64,000 nucleotides of DNA from Bacillota bacterium (GCA_023415775.1 JAEZJM010000021.1:62001-126000), one strand, 5' to 3'; counted from the first letter of the stretch, positions 40,644-49,850 are shown. Numbers and translations are program-made. The notes: generated by a model from the sequence alone, not told the origin.

Positions 40644-41393
40644 ATGGACGGAATACGATTTTTGAATGCCGGAGAGCAGGGGCTGGTGGTCGAATTCGGC
40701 GCCAGCATCGACCCGGACCTCAACCGCCGCGTCCACAGGGCAGGGGCGCTTATCGGCGCCGCCGGCATCCCCGGCGTCCGGGAAGTGGTGCCCACCTACC
40801 GGTCGCTGCTCATCTATTTCGACCCGCTGGCGATCACCCGGCGGCAACTGGCCGAGAACGTACGGCTGCTTGTCGCGGACACAGGCGCGGGACAGGCGGA
40901 GATGTCCGCCAAAGTGATCGAGATCCCCGTAGCTTACGGCGGCGAACACGGCCCCGATCTGGACTTCGTCGCCGGCCACACCGGCCTCGCGCCGGCAGAA
41001 GTCGTAGCCATCCACACCTCAGTGCCGTACCTCGTCTACATGCTCGGCTTCACGCCAGGTTTCCCCTATCTCGGCGGCATGTCGGAGCGCATTGCCGCTC
41101 CGCGCCTCGCGCAGCCCCGCACAGCCATCCCCGGTGGCTCCGTAGGCATTGCCGGCACCCAGACGGGCATCTATCCGGTCGCCAGCCCCGGCGGCTGGCA
41201 GATAATCGGCCGCACCCCCGTCAAACTCTTCGACCCCGGCGCCGCAGCCCCGTTCCTCTTCGCCGCCGGCGACTACCTCCGGTTCAAAGCCGTCTCCGCC
41301 GCCGACTACGCCGCCATCGGCGCACAAGTAGCGGCCGGCGGCTACCAGCCGGTAATCCGGAGCGCGACCGACAAAGGCGGTGAAAAACAATGA
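40644..41393 (+). CDS. pxpB: 5-oxoprolinase subunit PxpB (KipI family)
   Basis: The 249-residue protein has the KipI/allophanate hydrolase subunit-1 fold: YLVYMLGFTPGFPYLGG and the conserved PGGSVGIAGTQTGIYP. With PxpC and PxpA it cleaves 5-oxoproline (pyroglutamate) to glutamate using ATP. AGGAG sits 8 bases before ATG 40644. It overlaps pxpC by ATGA. Confidence 0.94.
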   Translation: MDGIRFLNAGEQGLVVEFGASIDPDLNRRVHRAGALIGAAGIPGVREVVPTYRSLLIYFDPLAITRRQLAENVRLLVADTGAGQAEMSAKVIEIPVAYGGEHGPDLDFVAGHTGLAPAEVVAIHTSVPYLVYMLGFTPGFPYLGGMSERIAAPRLAQPRTAIPGGSVGIAGTQTGIYPVASPGGWQIIGRTPVKLFDPGAAAPFLFAAGDYLRFKAVSAADYAAIGAQVAAGGYQPVIRSATDKGGEKQ

Positions 41394-42418
41394 TCAGCAT
41401 CGTTATCGCCGGGTTGTTCACCACCGTCCAGGACGGCGGCCGCTGGGGCTACCAGGCCTACGGCATGCCGGTTGCCGGAGCGATGGACCGTTATGCTTAC
41501 AACCTCGCCAACATCCTCGCCGGCAATCCTTCGGGAGCGGCCTGCCTGGAGATGAGCGTGACCGGCGACACCGTTAAATTCGCCACCGACGCCTATGTTG
41601 CCATCTGCGGCGCCGACATGCAGCCGACCCTTGACGGCATACCGGTCGCCACCTGGTCGGCCTTCCCCGTGGCCGCCGGCAGCACCCTCGCCTGCGGCTA
41701 TGCTGTCCGCGGCTGCCGGACCTACCTCGCCGTCCGCGGCGGCATCGACGTGCCGCCGGTGCTCGGCAGCAGATGCACCTATACCAGGGCGGCGGTCGGC
41801 GGCTTGGAAGGCCGGAAACTCAAAGCCGGCGACACACTCGCCATCGGCAGGAGCGACCCGGCCGACAACCGCTCGCTGCTTCTGCCGGACGTTTACCGAC
41901 CGGCTGACGCAGGCAGCGAAATCACCTTGCGCGTGCTTACCGGCCCCCAGGACGATCACTTCACCGCCGCCGGCCTGGCGACCATGTTCGCCTCAGCTTA
42001 CACCGTCACCGACGAAGCCGACCGGATGGGATATCGCCTCGAAGGGCCAAAGATCGCGCACGACGGCAAAGCGGACATCGTATCCGACGCCCTGCCCCAG
42101 GGAGCGATCCAGGTGCCCGGGCACGGCATGCCCATCATCATGATGGCCGACCGTCAGACCACCGGCGGTTATACCAAGATCGGCACCGTCATCGGTCCCG
42201 ACCTCGCCCTGCTGGCCCAGGCCAAACCCGGCGACACCATCCGCCTTCGCCAATGCTCCGACGAGGAAGCCGTCGACGCCCTCAGGAGCGAGCGGGCCTT
42301 ATACGAAGCGGCGGCCGCCTGGCGCGCGGCGGCCCTCAGCCGCGACCAGTCTCCCGCCCGCCGCTTCACCATGACCGTCAACGGACAAAACTATTCCATC
42401 GAAATACGGGAGGAATGA
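41390..42418 (+). CDS. pxpC: 5-oxoprolinase subunit PxpC (KipA / biotin-dependent carboxyltransferase fold)
   Basis: The 342-residue protein carries family marks such as GLFTTVQDGGRWGYQAYG and LPQGAIQVPGHGMPIIMMADRQ. It partners PxpB in the ATP-dependent oxoprolinase and overlaps pxpB by 4 bp. The PxpBCA order, with pxpA 4 bp downstream, gives a single operon. It lies behind the tyrS terminator. Confidence 0.94.
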   Translation: MISIVIAGLFTTVQDGGRWGYQAYGMPVAGAMDRYAYNLANILAGNPSGAACLEMSVTGDTVKFATDAYVAICGADMQPTLDGIPVATWSAFPVAAGSTLACGYAVRGCRTYLAVRGGIDVPPVLGSRCTYTRAAVGGLEGRKLKAGDTLAIGRSDPADNRSLLLPDVYRPADAGSEITLRVLTGPQDDHFTAAGLATMFASAYTVTDEADRMGYRLEGPKIAHDGKADIVSDALPQGAIQVPGHGMPIIMMADRQTTGGYTKIGTVIGPDLALLAQAKPGDTIRLRQCSDEEAVDALRSERALYEAAAAWRAAALSRDQSPARRFTMTVNGQNYSIEIREE

Positions 42419-42422
42419 CTCG

Positions 42423-43184
42423 ATGAAAAGAATCGACCTCAACTGTGACATGGGAGAAAGTTACGGCGTCTACACCCTGGGTTTCGACCAGGAAGCCATG
42501 CCGCACGTCACCTCCATCAACGTCGCCTGCGGTTTCCACGCCTCCGACCCGGTCAACATGATGAAAACCGTAAAACTGGCCAAGAAATACGGCGTTGCCG
42601 TCGGCGCCCACCCCTCGTTTCCTGACCTTGTCGGTTTCGGGCGCCGGGTGATGGCCGCCTCCCTCGAAGAGATTAAAGCCGACGTTACCTACCAAATCGG
42701 CGCACTCTGGGCATTTTGCCTGGCCGAGGGCGTCAAAATGCAGCACGTCAAAGTTCACGGCGCACTGTACAACGTCGCCGAAAAAGACGTGGCCGTAGCC
42801 ACGGCCATCGCCGAAGCCATCAAAGAGGTCGATCCCGGTCTCTACATGCTCTGCCTCGCCAATTCCTCCATGGTCACCGGCGCCAAGAACGCCGGCGTCA
42901 AATACGTCGAAGAAGCTTTTGCCGACCGGGCTTACACCGCTCAGGGCAACCTGGTATCCCGGAAACAGGAGGGGGCGGTCATCCACGATGTCGACCTCGT
43001 CGCCACACGCGTGTTGTCCATGGTCAAAAACGGCGCGGTCACGGCCATCGACGGTACGGAAGTGCCCATAAACGCCCAGACCATCTGCGTTCACGGCGAT
43101 ACCCCCGGCGCAGTCGCCATGATCAAGAAAATCAGGGAGAAGCTCGACCAGGACGGGGTAACCGTCAAGGCCTTCGGCCAATAG
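42423..43184 (+). CDS. pxpA: 5-oxoprolinase subunit PxpA (LamB/YcsF family)
   Basis: The 253-residue protein has the classic LNCDMGESYGVYTLG start, SINVACGFHASDP and QTICVHGDTPGAV. PxpA is the TIM-barrel subunit of the 5-oxoprolinase. It is the last gene of the operon and a strong bidirectional terminator follows. Confidence 0.96.
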   Translation: MKRIDLNCDMGESYGVYTLGFDQEAMPHVTSINVACGFHASDPVNMMKTVKLAKKYGVAVGAHPSFPDLVGFGRRVMAASLEEIKADVTYQIGALWAFCLAEGVKMQHVKVHGALYNVAEKDVAVATAIAEAIKEVDPGLYMLCLANSSMVTGAKNAGVKYVEEAFADRAYTAQGNLVSRKQEGAVIHDVDLVATRVLSMVKNGAVTAIDGTEVPINAQTICVHGDTPGAVAMIKKIREKLDQDGVTVKAFGQ

Positions 43185-43185
43185 C

Positions 43186-43225
43186 CCCAAACAAAAAAAG
43201 CCGGGTACGGCTTTTTTTGTTTGGG
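43186..43225. terminator. Bidirectional terminator between pxpA and the SASP gene
   Basis: CCCAAACAAAAAAAGCCG and CGGCTTTTTTTGTTTGGG form an 18-bp stem around GGTA, with A/T runs inside the stem. Confidence 0.88.
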
Positions 43226-43258
43226 CTGCGAACTCGCAGTCTACTTAAATCTCTTCGG

Positions 43259-43627
43259 TCAGCCGCCTTCAGCGCTCGCGGAAATCGCGTCCTTGTCCAT
43301 TGCCTCGGCGGATACCGGCGCCATCTGGGATTCGGCCATGGCGACAAGCTCCTTCACCATCTGGCCGCCAATCCGGCCGCCCACCTTGCCGCCGATCTTG
43401 CCGACCTCCCCGGTCGTCATATTCTCCCAACCCTCATCCTCGATTTTGCCTTTCAAACCGAGCTCCTCGGCAGCTTCCCACTTTTTCTTGTCCAGAGCAG
43501 CCTCGTAATTATCGGCGGAAATTTCCGTGTCCATATCGCGGCCAAGCGTTTCATTGGCCACTTCCAGCTTGAGCTTATCAAGTCCCCGCTTGGCATTCGG
43601 CTCCAGAATCTCGTTTTTGCCGGCCAC
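43259..43627 (-). CDS. Alpha/beta-type small acid-soluble spore protein, unusually long
   Basis: The 122-residue product has the SASP core with a GPR-like cleavage environment LEVANETLG and the DNA-binding region EVGKIGGKVGGRIGGQMVKELV. Between the two lies about 35 residues, including KKKWEAAEELGLKGK, which resembles a second copy of the first helix (LDKLKLEVANETLG). Normal alpha/beta SASPs are 60-90 residues. GTG 43627 is chosen for GGAGG 8 bases upstream. SASPs coat forespore DNA. A GATACTA element about 45 bp upstream weakly resembles a sigma-G -10. It is divergent from yunB. Confidence 0.82.
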   Translation of the reverse strand: MAGKNEILEPNAKRGLDKLKLEVANETLGRDMDTEISADNYEAALDKKKWEAAEELGLKGKIEDEGWENMTTGEVGKIGGKVGGRIGGQMVKELVAMAESQMAPVSAEAMDKDAISASAEGG

Positions 43628-43770
43628 AGAAGCCACCTCCTCCGTTGCTTGTCGATAATAGTATCTCCGCCGCCGGAGAAGAAAAACTGCCATATTTTTG
43701 GCGCCGCAGGCACCAACGGCCGACAAAAGCATATATATAGTAAGCGACATTATTCCGGGAGGGGAGAACG

Positions 43771-44439
43771 ATGCGGTTCTCCGTGCGGAAACGACGACGG
43801 CTGCCGAGCGTAGCGACGGCTGCAATCCTGCTGCTCGTCCTTGCCGTCTCTATATTCTGGACCGTTGAAAGCCACCTCAAACCGACCCTCATGGCGATCG
43901 CCGAAGCCAGGGCCATCCAGGTCGCCACCCATACCATCAACAACGTCGTCAACGAAAAAGTCAGCCAGCAAATCGACCCCCAGACCCTCGTCAACATCAA
44001 GCTCGACAGCCGTGGCCGCGTGGTCTTCATCCAGCCCAACACCCTCGAATTCAACCGCCTGGCCGCCGACACCACCATCAAAGTCCAGGCGGCCCTCAAG
44101 CTGATAACACAAGAAAAGGTGTACATACCCGTCGGTCAGGTGTTGGGCAGCCAACTTCTCGCCAGTTGGGGCCCGCCCATCGTCGTGACCATCATCCCCA
44201 TCGGCACCGTCCAGGTGAAAGTCGTCGACAAATTCGAACAGGCCGGCATAAACCAAACCAGGCATATGATCTACCTGTTCGCCACCACCCACGTCCGTAT
44301 CGTCGTGCCGCTGGTCAGCTCCACCGTCAGCGTCAACACCCAGGTGCCGATCGCCGAATACGTTGTCGTCGGCGAAGTACCCAGCACCTACGTCCAATTT
44401 CCCTTCCCGCTCCCCAACGAACCCAACGGTAGCTCCTGA
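43771..44439 (+). CDS. yunB: Sporulation protein YunB
   Basis: The 222-residue protein has one N-terminal TM segment (about 15-33) and a YunB domain with AEARAIQVATHTINN, NIKLDSRGRVVF and PIGQVLGSQ-like PVGQVLGSQLLASWGP. In Bacillus it is a mother-cell gene needed for full spore maturation; the mechanism is unknown. It is preceded by GGGAGGGGAG and divergent from the SASP gene. Confidence 0.92.
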   Translation: MRFSVRKRRRLPSVATAAILLLVLAVSIFWTVESHLKPTLMAIAEARAIQVATHTINNVVNEKVSQQIDPQTLVNIKLDSRGRVVFIQPNTLEFNRLAADTTIKVQAALKLITQEKVYIPVGQVLGSQLLASWGPPIVVTIIPIGTVQVKVVDKFEQAGINQTRHMIYLFATTHVRIVVPLVSSTVSVNTQVPIAEYVVVGEVPSTYVQFPFPLPNEPNGSS

Positions 44440-44456
44440 ATACTGCTAGTAGGCCG

Positions 44457-44480
44457 ATGCCCGCCATCCGCGGGCATTTT
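44457..44480 (+). terminator. Terminator after yunB
   Basis: ATGCCCGC, loop CATCC and GCGGGCAT are followed by TTTTACC and a later T-run. Confidence 0.78.
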
Positions 44481-44620
44481 ACCTTTTTTTTAAAAAAAAG
44501 GGCAATTATTGCAGGATTCTAATTAAATTCCAAGAAATTTTATGTTAATACAGCGTTTGCCTGGGACGGATGCCTTGCTCGGACAAAAGTAATATACGAT
44601 ACGAATGAAGGGGTGAGCTT

Positions 44621-46612
44621 ATGGCCGGTATGAGAACACAGACCATCGGTGGCTTGGACATGAAAAAGAAACTCATGCTGCTATTTGTCCTGATCGCTGC
44701 CATCCCATTGGTGCTTTCAGCCATGGTATCCTCCTACTTCAGCAACCAGGCTCTCGTCAACGGCGTCTATAGCAACAACCAGATGATCGCAAATGCACTG
44801 GCGAGAGACATAGACGCGATGCTCGAAGCCAAAATCAAGGTGCTCACCATCGCCGCCAACAGCCCGGAAATCAGGTCGATGGATATCGCGCGGCAACTGC
44901 CCGCCATGCACAGTATCGCCAACCAGTACCACGACATGCCGGGGCTTATCGTCGCCCTACCGACAGGCGTGCAGACGGTGCGCACCGAAGGCAAACTCGG
45001 CAACATCGCCGATCGCGCCTACTTCAAAGAAATCATGCAAGGCGGTGCTGCATCGGTAGTATCCGACGTGCTTATCGCCAAAGGCACGGGACAGGCCTCC
45101 GTCATCCTCGCTGTTCCCATCAACGGCGCCGGACGGACACCTCTAGGCATCCTGCTGGGCGTCGTCGACCTCAACTACCTCAGCAATCACATCATGCAAA
45201 CCAAGATCGGCGCCAGCGGCTATGCCTTCATCGTCGACAAGAAAGGCAGCGTCGTCGCCCATCCCGACCAAAAACTCGTCAAAGAGATGACCGACCTCAG
45301 CGCCCTCGCGCCGGTCAAAGCCGCAATCGCCGGACAGGCAGGCGTTGCCGAATACGAATACGAAGGCGCAAAGAAACTGGCCGGTTACAGCTTCGTACCG
45401 ATGGCCAAATGGGGCGTCGTCGCCCAGCAGCCTTTAGATGAGGCCATGGCCGGCGTGGTCAAAATTCGCAACACCGGTATCGCCTTCACCGTCGGCGGCA
45501 TCCTCCTGGCTGCGCTCGCAGGCCTCTTCGCCGCAGGCTTCCTAACAAGGCCGATCAGGGAAATGGTCGCCGCCACCGACCGGCTCGCCGCCGGCGATCT
45601 CACCGTAAAAGTCAACATCACCGCCCGCGATGAACTCGGCCAGCTTGCCCAGGCCTTCAACGCCATGGTAGACAACCTCCAGAACCTGATCCGCGGAGTC
45701 ATGAACACTGCCGACCAAGTGGCCGCTTCCGCCCAGGAACTTTCCGCCGCATCAGTCGAAGCCGAACGCGCTATCAACCAGATCGCGGCCACGATCACCG
45801 ACTTCGCCCAAGGGGCCCACAGCCAGACAGAAGAAATCGAAAAAACCCTGCAAACGGTGGATCAGCTCACGGAGGCATCCCAGGCGGTGGCGGAAAAAGC
45901 CCGTACAGCCTCCGAACTATCGGGTGAAATGGCCGGTGCGGCCAAAACCGGCGGCGGTGCGGCTCAAAGCGCTGTCGACAAAATGAATGAAATAAAGGAA
46001 GTAACGACCGCCGCCGGCGAAGTCGTAACCGGGCTCGGAGAAAAGAGCCAGCAAATCGGCCAGATTCTCGATGTAATTAGCGAAATCGCCGGCCAGACCA
46101 ACCTTCTCGCCCTCAACGCCGCCATCGAAGCGGCACGGGCCGGCGACCAGGGACGAGGCTTCGCCGTCGTCGCCGAAGAAGTCCGCAAACTTGCGGAACA
46201 ATCCCAGGAAGCCGCTCAGCAGATCGCTCTGATCGTCCGTGAAATCCAGACCCAGACTGACCAGGCCATCGGTGCCATGAACAGCGGTAACATCAAAGTC
46301 AACGAAGGGGTGGGGGTAGTGCAAACAGCCGGCGATGCCCTCCATAACATCCTCGGCAAAGTCACCGGCAGTGTCGACATGATCGAAGCAATCAGCACCG
46401 CCGCCAAAGAACAGGCGGAAGGCATGCGGAAAATGGTACAGGGCACTGAGCAGGTTGCCGTCATCGCCCGGCAGTCGAGTGCCAACGCCGAGACAACCGC
46501 CGCCGCCACTGAAGAAATCACCGCCTCCATGGAAGAAATCGCCGGGGCCGCCAATTCCCTCGCCACCCTGGCCGGCGAACTGCAAGCGCTTGTCACCAGG
46601 TTCCGAATCTAG
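44621..46612 (+). CDS. Methyl-accepting chemotaxis protein with Cache sensor
   Basis: The 663-residue receptor has TM1 (about 17-37), a dCache-type periplasmic/extracellular domain (about 45-280), TM2 (about 285-308), HAMP (about 309-362) and a long signalling coil. The conserved tip EIAGQTNLLALNAAIEAARA lies near residues 489-508. Cache domains bind small metabolites such as amino acids. AAGGGGTG precedes ATG 44621; an internal ATG at 44660 before KKKLMLL is an alternative start. No che genes are in view. Confidence 0.93.
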   Translation: MAGMRTQTIGGLDMKKKLMLLFVLIAAIPLVLSAMVSSYFSNQALVNGVYSNNQMIANALARDIDAMLEAKIKVLTIAANSPEIRSMDIARQLPAMHSIANQYHDMPGLIVALPTGVQTVRTEGKLGNIADRAYFKEIMQGGAASVVSDVLIAKGTGQASVILAVPINGAGRTPLGILLGVVDLNYLSNHIMQTKIGASGYAFIVDKKGSVVAHPDQKLVKEMTDLSALAPVKAAIAGQAGVAEYEYEGAKKLAGYSFVPMAKWGVVAQQPLDEAMAGVVKIRNTGIAFTVGGILLAALAGLFAAGFLTRPIREMVAATDRLAAGDLTVKVNITARDELGQLAQAFNAMVDNLQNLIRGVMNTADQVAASAQELSAASVEAERAINQIAATITDFAQGAHSQTEEIEKTLQTVDQLTEASQAVAEKARTASELSGEMAGAAKTGGGAAQSAVDKMNEIKEVTTAAGEVVTGLGEKSQQIGQILDVISEIAGQTNLLALNAAIEAARAGDQGRGFAVVAEEVRKLAEQSQEAAQQIALIVREIQTQTDQAIGAMNSGNIKVNEGVGVVQTAGDALHNILGKVTGSVDMIEAISTAAKEQAEGMRKMVQGTEQVAVIARQSSANAETTAAATEEITASMEEIAGAANSLATLAGELQALVTRFRI

Positions 46613-46627
46613 ACACACTGCTATCAT

Positions 46628-46652
46628 AGAGCCGGAAACCCCTTCCGGCTCT
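46628..46652 (+). terminator. Terminator after the chemoreceptor gene
   Basis: AGAGCCGGAA and TTCCGGCTCT form a 10-bp stem, then ATTTGTTTT. Confidence 0.82.
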
Positions 46653-46674
46653 ATTTGTTTTCCGGAAAAAACAA

Positions 46675-46703
46675 TTGTCACCGGCGTACTTTTGGAGTAG
46701 AAT
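46675..46703 (+). promoter_or_regulatory. Promoter of the hydrogenase/sensor operon
   Basis: TTGTCA (46675-46680), 17 bases and TAGAAT (46698-46703). Confidence 0.78.
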
Positions 46704-46748
46704 AAGGAGTAGAAAAACAAAGTGAAATATTTCACATTTGGAGACGCC

Positions 46749-47000
46749 ATGACAAAAATCGCAATATGTATCGGCAGCGCCTGCCACCTTAAGGGAGCGC
46801 ACGGAGTTCTGGGCGCGTTCAGTGCGCTCCTGGAAAAATACCGGCTCTCCGCCGAAATAGACCTTGAAGGTAATTTCTGCCAGGGGCGCTGTACCGAAGG
46901 CGTCGTCATAAAAATCGACGACGAAATCATCACCCACGTATCCCAGGAGAAAGTCTTCGCCATCTTTCAGGAAAAAGTTCTTAAAGAGGGTATAAGATGA
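46749..47000 (+). CDS. Thioredoxin-like [2Fe-2S] ferredoxin (NuoE-like) 1
   Basis: The 83-residue protein has the thioredoxin-like [2Fe-2S] ligand set: Cys residues in CIGSAC and FCQGRC, as in the C-terminal domain of NuoE/HydC subunits. GGAG lies 5 bases before ATG 46749; the in-frame GTG at 46722 would need a long spacing. It overlaps the HydS gene by 4 bp, so it is probably translated with it and passes electrons to or from the hydrogenase domain. Confidence 0.9.
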   Translation: MTKIAICIGSACHLKGAHGVLGAFSALLEKYRLSAEIDLEGNFCQGRCTEGVVIKIDDEIITHVSQEKVFAIFQEKVLKEGIR

Positions 47001-48682
47001 AAACGATCACAACACAAAAGGCCAACTGCCGCGACTGCCACCGCTGCATGCGGTCGTGTCCCCTCAAAGCCGTAGGCATCGTCAACGGGCAGGCCCGCCT
47101 GATCGACGAGAAATGCGTACTGTGCGGCCGCTGCGTCGTCGAATGCCCCCAGGGCGCCAAACAAGTTACTAGCCAGGTGCCGGCCGTCAAAGAAGCCGTC
47201 GCCGCTGGCCGCTTCGTCGCCATGAGCCTCGCGCCGTCGTTTGTCGCCGCCTTCCCCGAATACACCCTGCCGCAGTTGGCTGCAAAGCTTGGCGGCCTCG
47301 GCATCAGCATCGTCGAGGAAACGGCGGTCGGCGCCGAAGAAGTATCGCGCTTTTACAGCCGCCTGCTCACGGCCGCTGAAAAACCGGTCATCTCTGCCTG
47401 CTGCCCGGTCGTCGTCAACGTCGTGACAAAATACTACCCCGACCTCATCGGCAACCTTGCTCCCGTCGACTCGCCGATGCTCGTCCACGCCAAAATGCTC
47501 AAACACCGTCTTGGCGCCGACGCCTTCGTCGTCTTCGCCGGCCCCTGCATCGCCAAGCTGGCCGAAAGTCAGAATTCAGGCAGCCTCGTCGACGCCGCCA
47601 TAACCTTCCGTCAACTTCGCGAGTGGCTGGCCGAAGCGGCTACCGGCGACAACTCCCCCCCCGCGGCCGCAATCTCGGCGCCGGGGCCGGTGCGTTACTA
47701 CCCCATCGCCGGCGGCATCCTCAAATCCTTCGTCCGCAGCGAATCCACCGCCACCGACATCATCGCCGTCGACGGCCTCGACAACTGCCTGGAAGTCCTC
47801 GCCGCCCTGCGCAAAGGCGAAATCGCCCCGCGATTCATCGAAGCCCTAGCCTGCTCCGGCGGTTGCATCAACGGCCCGGCCAGCGGCTGCGCCGATTCCG
47901 TGCCCGCCAAAAGACTGAAAGTGGCCGAATTCGCCGTCGCCGGCGTCGGTCGCCGCCACAAAAGCCCCGCCGGCCTAGATTTCTACCGCTGCCATACCCA
48001 GGCGCCGATCCAGGAATACATCCCGCCCGAGAGCCGCATCCGTGAAGTGCTCAGGCAGACCGGCAAATACAGCAAAGAAGACGAAAAAAACTGCGGCGCG
48101 TGCGGTTTCAACTCCTGCCGCGACAAAGCCGTCGCCGTCTGCCAGGGCCTAACGGAAATCGACACCTGCGTCCCCTACATGCGGTCGAAAGCCGAATCGC
48201 TGGCCAACTTCATCGTTCAGCACTCTCTCAACGCCATCATCGTCGTCGACAGCAAAATGATCGTCCAGGAATTCAACCCGGCGGCGGAAAAGATGCTCAA
48301 CCGCCAGCAGGAAATAATCAAGGGCGGAAAACTCAGCGAAGTCTTGGACAGCCGCGAAATAAGTGCCGCGATCGGCAAAGGCGAGAAACTGACCGACCGG
48401 CGGGTTACCATCGCCGGCGGCACCGTCGCCAACCAGACAATCATCCCCGTGCCGGAGCACGACCTGGCCATAATCGTTCTCACCGATATCACCGTCCAGG
48501 AAAAAAACGCCCGCGAACTTGAGCAGATGAAGCTCCAGACCGTCGAGAAAGCCACGGAAATAATCAATAAACAAATGCATGTGGCCCAGGAAATCGCCGG
48601 GCTCCTGGGCGAAACGACAGCCGAGACAAAGGCTGCCCTGCTCGAACTAGTCAGCCTGCTGAAAGCGAAGGGCAAAAACTGA
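46997..48682 (+). CDS. HydS-type [FeFe]-hydrogenase domain protein with C-terminal PAS (putative H2 sensor)
   Basis: The 561-residue protein has two [4Fe-4S] motifs (CRDCHRCMRSCP and CVLCGRCVVECP). Then comes a hydrogenase large-subunit domain with H-cluster-like motifs SACCP (near 134), GPCIAKLAE (near 181) and ACSGGC (near 284). A further Fe-S domain CGACGFNSCRDKAVAVC (about 366-382) and a PAS domain (about 405-515) follow, with a terminal helix. Domain order matches group C sensory hydrogenases, which are thought to sense H2 redox state and pass it to a phosphatase or kinase. The next gene is a SpoIIE phosphatase starting inside its TGA. Confidence 0.92.
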   Translation: MKTITTQKANCRDCHRCMRSCPLKAVGIVNGQARLIDEKCVLCGRCVVECPQGAKQVTSQVPAVKEAVAAGRFVAMSLAPSFVAAFPEYTLPQLAAKLGGLGISIVEETAVGAEEVSRFYSRLLTAAEKPVISACCPVVVNVVTKYYPDLIGNLAPVDSPMLVHAKMLKHRLGADAFVVFAGPCIAKLAESQNSGSLVDAAITFRQLREWLAEAATGDNSPPAAAISAPGPVRYYPIAGGILKSFVRSESTATDIIAVDGLDNCLEVLAALRKGEIAPRFIEALACSGGCINGPASGCADSVPAKRLKVAEFAVAGVGRRHKSPAGLDFYRCHTQAPIQEYIPPESRIREVLRQTGKYSKEDEKNCGACGFNSCRDKAVAVCQGLTEIDTCVPYMRSKAESLANFIVQHSLNAIIVVDSKMIVQEFNPAAEKMLNRQQEIIKGGKLSEVLDSREISAAIGKGEKLTDRRVTIAGGTVANQTIIPVPEHDLAIIVLTDITVQEKNARELEQMKLQTVEKATEIINKQMHVAQEIAGLLGETTAETKAALLELVSLLKAKGKN

Positions 48683-49833
48683 TGCACCGGCTATATCCGG
48701 AAATCGCCGTCGCCCAGCTCTCCAAAGCCGGCGAGGAACTGTGCGGCGACAAAGTCGAAATCGCCCGCACCGAAGCGGCCACAACCGTCGTCATCTCCGA
48801 CGGGCTGGGCAGCGGCGTCAAGGCCAACATCCTCGCCACCCTCACCACCAAAATAACCTCATCGCTGCTGAAACGGAACGTCCCCATCACCGAAGTCGTC
48901 CCCACCATAACCCAGACGCTGCCGGTCTGCCGCGAAAGAAAAATTGCCTACTCGACCCTCCAAATCATCAAGCTCCTGCCCGACAGCATGGCAACCGTCG
49001 TCGAATTCGACAGCCCGACCACCTTTCTCTTCAGGGGCGGGCAGGTCGTGCCTTTTCCCACCGAAGCACGGAATATCGGCGGCAAGGCCATCCGCGAAGG
49101 CCGCCTCCTCCTCGGCGAAGGCGACATCATCGTCGCCGTCAGCGACGGCGTCATCCATGCCGGCATCGGCGGCCTCCTCAAGCTTGGCTGGGACTGGCCG
49201 GGGATCTCCGCCGAACTCGCAGCCCATTGTTCGCCGGCCGACGACGCCGAGAAAATCGCGGAACATATCCTCGGCTGCTGCAACGGCTACTACCTCGGAC
49301 AGCCTGGCGACGACTCCACCGTCGTCGTCATCAAGCTCCGCCGTCCCCGCAACCTCACCCTGTTCACCGGGCCACCGGCCAACCGCGATATGGACGAGCA
49401 GGTAGTGAGGCGGCTTATGGGCGGCGAGGGGAAAAAAGTCGTCGCCGGCGGCACCACCGCAAACATCGTCAGTCGCGTTCTCGGCCTGCCCGTAAATGTC
49501 GACCTCAACTACCAGGACCCGGAAATCCCCCCCATCGCCACCATCGACAACCTCGACCTCGTCACCGAAGGGGTGCTCACCCTCACCGCCGCCATCGGCC
49601 GTCTCCACGACATCCGCAAACTGCGCGTCTCCGCCCGCCGCGACGGCGCCACCCTGTTGGCCCGCATGCTGTACGAGGCCGACAGGATCGACATACTGGC
49701 CGGCACCGCCGTTAACCCGGCCCACCAGAACCCCAATTTCCCCGCCCAGATAAACATCAAAGCCCAGGTACTTGCCAACCTGCGCAACGCCCTGGAAGAC
49801 CTCGGCAAACGCGTCACGGTGGAATGGGTCTGA
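48682..49833 (+). CDS. SpoIIE/PP2C-family phosphatase with an unassigned C-terminal domain
   Basis: The 383-residue protein has the PP2C metal motifs ISDGLGSG (about 38-45), SDGV (near 153) and GDDST (near 209). From about residue 222 comes an extra region of about 160 residues (NLTLFTGPPANRDMDEQVVRRL, GGTTANIVSRVLG) that I cannot assign. Phosphatases of this sort lie beside group C hydrogenases and are the likely output of the sensor. The ATG overlaps the HydS stop (TGATG), so coupling is tight. Its protein substrate is unknown. Confidence 0.9.
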   Translation: MHRLYPEIAVAQLSKAGEELCGDKVEIARTEAATTVVISDGLGSGVKANILATLTTKITSSLLKRNVPITEVVPTITQTLPVCRERKIAYSTLQIIKLLPDSMATVVEFDSPTTFLFRGGQVVPFPTEARNIGGKAIREGRLLLGEGDIIVAVSDGVIHAGIGGLLKLGWDWPGISAELAAHCSPADDAEKIAEHILGCCNGYYLGQPGDDSTVVVIKLRRPRNLTLFTGPPANRDMDEQVVRRLMGGEGKKVVAGGTTANIVSRVLGLPVNVDLNYQDPEIPPIATIDNLDLVTEGVLTLTAAIGRLHDIRKLRVSARRDGATLLARMLYEADRIDILAGTAVNPAHQNPNFPAQINIKAQVLANLRNALEDLGKRVTVEWV

Positions 49834-49850
49834 CAAGGAGGAACTGTCGC

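Noticed and set aside
43712..43738. Possible sigma-K promoter before yunB (AC-N16-CATATATAT)
   Set aside because: The final TA of CATANNNTA is not met, and yunB is a sigma-E gene in Bacillus.
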